64,000 nucleotides of DNA from JBBROS01 sp964246015. GTDB taxonomy: Bacteria; Pseudomonadota; Alphaproteobacteria; Acetobacterales; Acetobacteraceae. Numbering within the stretch: the first letter of the stretch is position 1; each line of letters opens with the position of its first letter. The notes under the pieces are model-generated. The model was not told the origin of the DNA, ran no database searches, and worked only from the letters and a program-made list of their open reading frames with translations. The DNA lies in contig CAXTPG010000011.1 of assembly GCA_964246015.1 (NCBI GenBank), forward strand, positions 1-64,000, in the 5' to 3' direction. Position numbers and translations under genes: made by a program. Positions 59,286-64,000 of the stretch are shown here, piece by piece.

Positions 59286-60050
59286 ATGATGCTCCGACCG
59301 CTTGCTCGCCTGACCTCGGTCCTCCTCCTCGCCGCCCTTGCAGCCTGCGCGTCCGCGCCCCCGGCCACCGATCCGGACGCGGTCGCCGAGTTCCGCCAGA
59401 ACAACGACCCGCTGGAACCCACCAACCGGTTCCTGTATCGCGTCAACGACGGCATCGACACGTACGTGTTCCGTCCGGTCGCCGTCGCCTACCGCTACGC
59501 GGTGCCGGGCATGGCGCGCCGCCACGTGCACAACCTGCTGTCCAACATGTCGAGCCCCATCATCTTCGCCAACGACGTGATGCAGGCGAAGCCGCGCCGC
59601 GCGGGCGACACGCTGGTGCGCTTCGCGATCAACACCACCGCAGGCGTCGGCGGCCTGTTCGACGTCGCGACCGACCTGGGCTACCCCGCCCACGACACCG
59701 ATTTCGGCGTGACCATGGCGCTCTGGGGCGTCGGCGAGGGCCCGTTCCTGTTCCTCCCCATCATCGGCCCAAGCAACCCGCGCGACGCCGGCGGCTTCGC
59801 CGGGAACGCCGTGCTCGACCCGTTCACCTGGGCCAGCTTCGGCGGCAGCAATGCGCTGCGCTACTCGAAGTTCGGGCTGGGCGCCGTCGATGCGCGGGAG
59901 CGCGTGCTGGACACCACCGACAACATCAAGAAGACCGCGCTCGATCCCTACGCCACCTACCGCAGCCTCTACCGCCAGAACCGCCAGTCCACCATCGACC
60001 AGACCCGTGGCGACGATCGTGGGACGGTCCCTGCCTGGTTTAACCGTTGA
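59286..60050 (+). CDS. mlaA: MlaA (VacJ) family outer-membrane lipoprotein
   Basis: A 254-residue lipoprotein with lipobox LAAC (Cys21). The MlaA motifs are DPLEPTNRFLYRVNDGIDTYVFRPVA (first part), VHNLLSNMSSPIIFANDVMQ, FAINTTAGVGGLFDVATDLGYP and YATYRSLY. It extracts phospholipid from the outer leaflet of the outer membrane as the first step of Mla transport. MlaC follows after 31 nt; the MlaFEDB inner-membrane complex is not in the window. Confidence 0.93.
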   Translation: MMLRPLARLTSVLLLAALAACASAPPATDPDAVAEFRQNNDPLEPTNRFLYRVNDGIDTYVFRPVAVAYRYAVPGMARRHVHNLLSNMSSPIIFANDVMQAKPRRAGDTLVRFAINTTAGVGGLFDVATDLGYPAHDTDFGVTMALWGVGEGPFLFLPIIGPSNPRDAGGFAGNAVLDPFTWASFGGSNALRYSKFGLGAVDARERVLDTTDNIKKTALDPYATYRSLYRQNRQSTIDQTRGDDRGTVPAWFNR

Positions 60051-60081
60051 CCTTCCAGCCTCAGGAAAGTAGCTCCACCCC

Positions 60082-60684
60082 ATGCTGACACGACGCCACC
60101 TGCTGGTTTGCACCGCCATGACCGGACTGCTCCTTGCGGCCGGGCCGCGCGCCTGGGCGCAGGGCACGGGGGAGGCCACGAACTTCGTGGTCAAGCTCGG
60201 CAACGACCTTGTCGCCATCATCAACGGCGCCGGCAGCTACGACGACAAGAAGCGCCGCCTGCAACCGGTCATCGAGGCGGTGGTGGATGTGGACGGCATC
60301 GCCCGCTTCTGCCTCGGCCGCTTTGCCCGGACCGCCACCCCGGCCCAGGTGACCGAGTTCACACGCCTGTTCCATGACGTGCTGATGAACAACATCTTCG
60401 GCAAGATCGGCGAGTTCCAGGGCGTCACCTTCAACCCGACCACGACGACGCAGCGCGAGCAGGACATTCTGGTGGGCACCCTCATCAAGCGTCCGAACCA
60501 GCAGCCCAACACCGTCCAGTGGGTCGTGACCCAGGTGAGCGGCCGCATGAAGATTGTCGATGTCGTCGCCGAGGGCACCAGCCTCCGCCTGACCCAGCGG
60601 TCCGACTACGCCGCCTACATGCAGCGCAACAACAACGACGTCGATGCCCTGATCGGCGCCATGAAGCAGCAGATCGCCCGCTGA
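60082..60684 (+). CDS. mlaC: MlaC family periplasmic phospholipid-binding protein
   Basis: A 200-residue protein with a signal peptide (LLVCTAMTGLLLAAGPRAWAQ). The Ttg2D/MlaC fold is seen from DVDGIARFCLGRFARTATPAQVTEFTRLFHDVL onward, with VQWVVTQVSGRMKIVDVVAEGTSL and a final helix ALIGAMKQQI. It shuttles phospholipid between MlaA in the outer membrane and the inner-membrane ABC complex. It directly follows mlaA. Confidence 0.9.
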   Translation: MLTRRHLLVCTAMTGLLLAAGPRAWAQGTGEATNFVVKLGNDLVAIINGAGSYDDKKRRLQPVIEAVVDVDGIARFCLGRFARTATPAQVTEFTRLFHDVLMNNIFGKIGEFQGVTFNPTTTTQREQDILVGTLIKRPNQQPNTVQWVVTQVSGRMKIVDVVAEGTSLRLTQRSDYAAYMQRNNNDVDALIGAMKQQIAR

Positions 60685-60692
60685 TCGCCTGG

Positions 60693-60710
60693 GGCCGGCA
60701 TATGCCGGCC
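60693..60710. terminator. Perfect 18-bp palindrome between convergent genes
   Basis: GGCCGGCATATGCCGGCC lies 9 nt after the mlaC stop and 1 nt beyond the stop of the convergent amidohydrolase gene. It can form a stem with an ATAT-type loop in either transcript. No U-run follows, so a role as a bidirectional transcript end is only likely by position. Confidence 0.5.
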
Positions 60711-60711
60711 G

Positions 60712-61911
60712 TCAACCCGCCCCGACGACCTCCGGCACCCGCTCCGCCGGAGGCGTGTTCCGGCTGCGCCCGCACCGCACCAGGCCGTCGATGATCACCA
60801 TGCCGATCCCCGGCAGGTCGCCTTTCTGCACGCTGTCCAGCAGATCGGTTCCCGACGAGTGCTGCGCCCGGTCCATCAGCACGAAGTCGGCGGTCCGTCC
60901 CACCTCGATCATCCCGCATTCCAGCTTGCGCATCCGGGCCGTATTGCCCGTCGCGCAGCAGAACACCGTCTCCGCCGGCGTGTCGCCAAGGCTGCTCAGC
61001 AACGCGATCATCCGCAGGATACCCAGCGGCTGCACGCCCGACCCGGCCGGCCCGTCCGTGCCCAGGATCACCCTGTCGAGCTGCCCCAACTCCTTCGCGA
61101 ACCGCAGCGCCGACAGTCCGGCCAGCTCGTTCCCGTTGTGCACGATCTCGATCCCGCGCCCGCATCCCTCGCACAGGCAGCGGATCTGACGCAGCGGCAG
61201 CGCCGTGTGTCCGCCGTTGATGTGGCCGATGATGTCCGCATCGGCTTCCAGGACCGTGTCCGCATCGATGTAGCCGCTGCCAGGCACGCTCGGCCCGCCG
61301 GTATGGATCGTGCTCTGGATCCCGTACTTCCGCGCCCAGGCGACCATCTGCTTCGCCTCGGCCCCGGCCTTCACGGTTCCCAACCCCACCTCCCCCAGCA
61401 GCGTCACGCCGGCTGCCGCGAGTTCGGAGAAGTCGCTCTCGACCATCCCCTGCTCGATCACCGGCGCGCCCGCCAGCACCTTCACCCCACCCGGCCGGAA
61501 ATTCGCGTAGGCCCGCTGCGCCGTGATCGCCAGCGCCTTCACCCCGATGATGTCCCGCGGCCGCCCCGGCAGATGCACCTCGCCGGCCGAGATCATCGTC
61601 GTGACCCCTCCGTTCATGGTGCTGTCGATCCAGCCGAGCTGCCCCTGCCGCGGTGTCCAGTCGCCGAACACCGGATGCACGTGGCTGTCGATCAGCCCCG
61701 GTGACAACGCGCACCCATGGGCGTCGATGACCACCTGCGCATCGCCCGTATCGCATTCGGCCGCGCGGCCCACAGCGGTGATGCGGCCGCCCTCCGCGAC
61801 CACGGTATCGGCATCCAGGATCGGCTGCTCCAGCCGGCCCGACAGCAGCAATCCGATGTTCCGGATCACCATCTTGCCGCGCTGAGTCTCGGGTCCCGCT
61901 GCCAGCGCCAT
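60712..61911 (-). CDS. Amidohydrolase (enamidase-like)
   Basis: A 399-residue amidohydrolase-superfamily enzyme. Metal and active-site motifs are DSHVHP (His-x-His), GEVGLGTVK, IHTGGPSVPG, GHINGGH and LGTDGPAGSGVQPLGILRMI. The last and the GCGRGIEIVHNGN segment are like enamidase, which hydrolyses 6-oxo-tetrahydronicotinate in anaerobic-type nicotinate breakdown. Its ATG overlaps the marR stop by 1 nt, so both are in one operon. Other cyclic enamides or lactams are possible substrates. Confidence 0.78.
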   Translation of the reverse strand: MALAAGPETQRGKMVIRNIGLLLSGRLEQPILDADTVVAEGGRITAVGRAAECDTGDAQVVIDAHGCALSPGLIDSHVHPVFGDWTPRQGQLGWIDSTMNGGVTTMISAGEVHLPGRPRDIIGVKALAITAQRAYANFRPGGVKVLAGAPVIEQGMVESDFSELAAAGVTLLGEVGLGTVKAGAEAKQMVAWARKYGIQSTIHTGGPSVPGSGYIDADTVLEADADIIGHINGGHTALPLRQIRCLCEGCGRGIEIVHNGNELAGLSALRFAKELGQLDRVILGTDGPAGSGVQPLGILRMIALLSSLGDTPAETVFCCATGNTARMRKLECGMIEVGRTADFVLMDRAQHSSGTDLLDSVQKGDLPGIGMVIIDGLVRCGRSRNTPPAERVPEVVGAG

Positions 61912-62348
61912 CAGCTCATCTTTCGCAGAAGTGTCAGGAAGGTGCGCCGTTCCGAGGCCGACAGGGGCGCCAACGTCGCCTCGGTCACCGCTCGGCCACC
62001 GTCGATGGCGCGTGCCGCGACCTGCAGCCCGGCCGCGGTGGGCGACAGCACGGTGGTCCGACGATCCATCGGGTCGGGGCGGCGTTCGATCAGTCCACGC
62101 TCGACCATGCGGCGCACGACGCCCTGCACGGTCGCCGGGTCCATGGCGGACAGGCGGCCCAGATGGTTCTGCGTGACGGCGCCCAACTCCACGACGCGGA
62201 TCAGGGCGTTGAACTGCGTGGGCGTCAGTTCGGTTTCCGCCATCTCATCCTGGAACAGGGCGACATGGCGCTGATGCGCGCGCCGCAGCAGGAAGCCGAC
62301 CTGGGCCTCGATCTCGTACCCTGCGAGCACCGTCGCACCGTCCGCCAT
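61911..62348 (-). CDS. MarR family transcriptional regulator
   Basis: A 145-residue MarR protein. The winged helix is visible as LTPTQFNALIRVVELGAVTQNHLGRLSAMDPATVQGVVRRMVERGLIERRPDPMDRRTT (given in part), with the conserved DRR of the wing. It is coupled to the amidohydrolase gene (TGATG) and is likely its regulator, responding to the substrate. An inverted repeat 17 nt upstream of its start is a likely operator for autoregulation. Confidence 0.9.
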   Translation of the reverse strand: MADGATVLAGYEIEAQVGFLLRRAHQRHVALFQDEMAETELTPTQFNALIRVVELGAVTQNHLGRLSAMDPATVQGVVRRMVERGLIERRPDPMDRRTTVLSPTAAGLQVAARAIDGGRAVTEATLAPLSASERRTFLTLLRKMS

Positions 62349-62365
62349 GGCAGCGGAGCTCCAAC

Positions 62366-62381
62366 CATTCGTGTGCGAATG
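62366..62381. promoter_or_regulatory. Candidate MarR operator
   Basis: A perfect inverted repeat CATTCG-TGTG-CGAATG lies 17 nt upstream of the marR ATG. Spacing of the half-sites is typical for a MarR dimer. It is the only strong palindrome between marR and the PEP-CTERM gene. Confidence 0.55.
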
Positions 62382-62414
62382 ATCGGGGAGGCGCAGCCTT
62401 CCGTCAACCGGCGG

Positions 62415-63182
62415 TCAGGCGGCGACGGCGTTCCGCACGGCCCGCCGGCGCATCAGGACGATGACCGCGCCCAGGCCGATCATCATCACCGCCCAGGTCG
62501 CAGGCTCGGGCGCCGCGACAAGCGAGACGCCGTCCAGCAGCGAGAACGGCGGCACGCCCGACGGCGACCCGGCCGCCAGGAAGCTCAGCACCTGCGTCGC
62601 CGCGCTGGCAGTGAAGTAGACGGTTTCCTGCCGCCAAGGGGTGAAGCCCTTGCTGGGCGTCGACACGGTCGCCGTGTTGTAGGTCTGGGCGCCGAACGTG
62701 ACGCCCCACGACTCCGTCGTGTCGCCGGTAAAGCCGGCCTGCTGCCCGGCCGCCCAGTTGAAGGTCAACTGGTAGACGGCGCCCACGGTCAGCCCGGCGA
62801 TGCTCTGCGTGATCGACCCCGTCCCATACGCCCCGTCCGCACCCACGAAGTTGCCGCCGGTCGGGCTGACGGCCGGAAGGGCGTTCCCGGTCGCACCGCC
62901 GTTGTTGGGGCCCCACAGCTTCAGGGAGTTGCTGAATTCCGGCGAGTAGGAGCCGGTCGTGTCCGCGCTGCCGGGCGTGAAGAAGAAGTTGTAGCCGTTG
63001 TTCGTCCACCCCGTCAGCGTCGCGCCGGACACGCCCGGGCGCGCAAGCTGCGTCGCAGTCCCTGTCGAAGCCTGCTCGAAATCACCGTTCACCACCAGGT
63101 TCGGCGCGGCCTGCGCCACGCCGGCCATCGCGATCAGCGCGAAACCGGCGATCGCCGCCAAACAGGATAACGACGTCTTCAT
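62415..63182 (-). CDS. PEP-CTERM sorting domain protein
   Basis: A 255-residue exported protein. It has a signal peptide (LAAIAGFALIAMAGVAQA), a beta-rich body of about 200 residues beginning NLVVNGDFEQ (a DUF642-like/galactose-binding-like start), and a C-terminal PEP-CTERM tail: PEPATWAVMM, a hydrophobic helix and RRR. PEP-CTERM proteins are cut by an exosortase and linked to extracellular polysaccharide production. No exosortase is seen in the window. The gene is about 95 nt from the CoA-transferase gene. Confidence 0.9.
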   Translation of the reverse strand: MKTSLSCLAAIAGFALIAMAGVAQAAPNLVVNGDFEQASTGTATQLARPGVSGATLTGWTNNGYNFFFTPGSADTTGSYSPEFSNSLKLWGPNNGGATGNALPAVSPTGGNFVGADGAYGTGSITQSIAGLTVGAVYQLTFNWAAGQQAGFTGDTTESWGVTFGAQTYNTATVSTPSKGFTPWRQETVYFTASAATQVLSFLAAGSPSGVPPFSLLDGVSLVAAPEPATWAVMMIGLGAVIVLMRRRAVRNAVAA

Positions 63183-63279
63183 GACAGATCAGCCTTCACG
63201 ATCGCCCGCCCCTGAGGGACATTCCCGATAGAATGACGACCATTTACCGATTTTGGCCCGAAAACGCAACCGCTACCTT

Positions 63280-63936
63280 TCAGGCAGCCCGCAGCCCTTC
63301 GTGCACGATGAACGCCGCTTCCGTCTTCGCCCGCAGCTCGTCCACCGTTACGCCGGGCGCCATGTCCATAAGGGTCAACCCGTCCGCACCGGGCTGATCG
63401 ACCTGCAGCACACAGAGATCCGTCACGATCAGGCTGACGACGCCGGCGCCGGTCAGGGGCAGGGTGCAGCGCTTCAGGATCTTCGCCTCCCCCCGCGCGG
63501 TGTGCTCCATCAACACGACGCATTTCGGCACGCCCGCGACCAGGTCCATCGCGCCGCCCATGCCCTTCACCATCTTGCCAGGGATCATCCAGTTGGCGAG
63601 GTCGCCGTTCTCCGCGACCTGCAACGCGCCCAGGATGCTGATGGCGATGTGGCCACCGCGGATCATCGCAAAGCTCTGGGCGCTGTCGAAGATGCTGGTC
63701 GTGGGCAGCATCGTGACGGTCTGCTTGCCGGCGTTGATGAGGTCCGCGTCCTCCTCGCCCTCGAACGGGAAGGGGCCGATGCCCAGCATGCCGTTCTCGC
63801 TCTGAAGCTGGACGTTGATGCCGGCCGGGATGTGGTTCGCGACCAGGGTCGGGATGCCGATCCCGAGGTTCACGTACATGCCGTCCTGCAGTTCCCGCGC
63901 GGCGCGCGCCGCCATCTCGTCCCGTGTCCAGGCCAT
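63280..63936 (-). CDS. 3-oxoacid CoA-transferase subunit B
   Basis: A 218-residue subunit of the ScoB/AtoA/PcaJ type. The catalytic Glu lies in LQSENGMLGIGPFP, and other markers are YVNLGIGIPTLVANHIP, GGHIAISILGALQVAENGDLANW and GKMVKGMGGAMDLV. It moves CoA between succinyl-CoA and a 3-oxoacid such as acetoacetate or 3-oxoadipate. The A subunit gene ends 13 nt upstream and runs out of the window. Confidence 0.92.
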   Translation of the reverse strand: MAWTRDEMAARAARELQDGMYVNLGIGIPTLVANHIPAGINVQLQSENGMLGIGPFPFEGEEDADLINAGKQTVTMLPTTSIFDSAQSFAMIRGGHIAISILGALQVAENGDLANWMIPGKMVKGMGGAMDLVAGVPKCVVLMEHTARGEAKILKRCTLPLTGAGVVSLIVTDLCVLQVDQPGADGLTLMDMAPGVTVDELRAKTEAAFIVHEGLRAA

Positions 63937-63949
63937 CGCCGTGCCTCCC

Positions 63950-64000
63950 CTATGCCGCGCGCTTGCGCACGGTGCGTTGCTCGATGCGCTTGGTGACGCC
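63950..64000 (-). CDS. 3-oxoacid CoA-transferase subunit A, C-terminal end (partial)
   Basis: The last 16 codons and TAG stop of a gene that enters from beyond the right edge. The encoded tail reads VTKRIEQRTVRKRAA. By position before the B subunit it is the A subunit; the tail alone is compatible with the C-terminus of ScoA/PcaI proteins (KRIEKRTVR-type). Confidence 0.75.
   Translation of the reverse strand, partial: GVTKRIEQRTVRKRAA

Overview
This 64-kb window comes from a very GC-rich bacterial chromosome, most likely an alphaproteobacterium of the Acetobacteraceae/Rhodospirillales type (Roseomonas-like). That placement is inferred from several features together: minCDE with a DUF1127 protein, a PEP-CTERM protein, an MlaA/MlaC pair, many orphan periplasmic binding proteins with twin-arginine leaders, and a dispersed CCCCGGG-type palindrome of a kind common in alphaproteobacteria. 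I saw no tRNA, rRNA, CRISPR array, transposase or prophage. The + strand is G-rich from 1 to about 36.2 kb and C-rich from about 36.7 kb to the end, whichever strand is coding, so a replichore boundary (terminus side) probably lies in the middle.

Left part, 1-19 kb. It opens with a PIN/ribbon-helix-helix toxin-antitoxin pair. Next come an SDR oxidoreductase and an RsmB-type rRNA methyltransferase, an ArnT-like membrane glycosyltransferase, and a giant beta-helix protein carrying 14 imperfect repeats. An ada/2OG-oxygenase alkylation-repair operon faces an MFS exporter across a palindrome made of two inverted Ada boxes. A second (VapBC-like) toxin-antitoxin pair is followed by a minus-strand operon of family 5 binding protein, hydrolase, gamma-glutamyltransferase and LysE exporter, and then minCDE.

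Central part, 19-36 kb. The most unusual locus is a tightly overlapped six-gene operon (20.7-27.7 kb). It encodes a GH2-like protein lacking the expected nucleophile, a fused double alpha/beta hydrolase with a Cys nucleophile, a small carrier protein, an acyl-CoA dehydrogenase, an aminoacyl-tRNA-synthetase-like amino acid:[carrier protein] ligase, and a DUF1839 protein. Together they look like a non-ribosomal pathway that loads an amino acid on a carrier protein, oxidises it and releases it; the product is unknown. An SsuABC/TauABC-type transporter follows, bracketed by two copies of a palindromic element, then an FAD dehydrogenase/MmgE-PrpD/binding-protein group and an MFS transporter.

Right part, 36-64 kb. 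It contains a complete DppBCDF-type ABC transporter core, a minus-strand operon of LLM monooxygenase, binding protein, debranching-type glycosidase and small secreted protein (with a candidate sigma-54 promoter), and an EAL phosphodiesterase followed by a large STAND NTPase and an exported deaminase. After these come housekeeping genes (aminopeptidase P, prmA, a UvrD/PcrA helicase, metF), the MlaA/MlaC lipid-transport pair, an enamidase-like amidohydrolase with its MarR regulator and operator, a PEP-CTERM protein, and the B subunit plus the end of the A subunit of a 3-oxoacid CoA-transferase.
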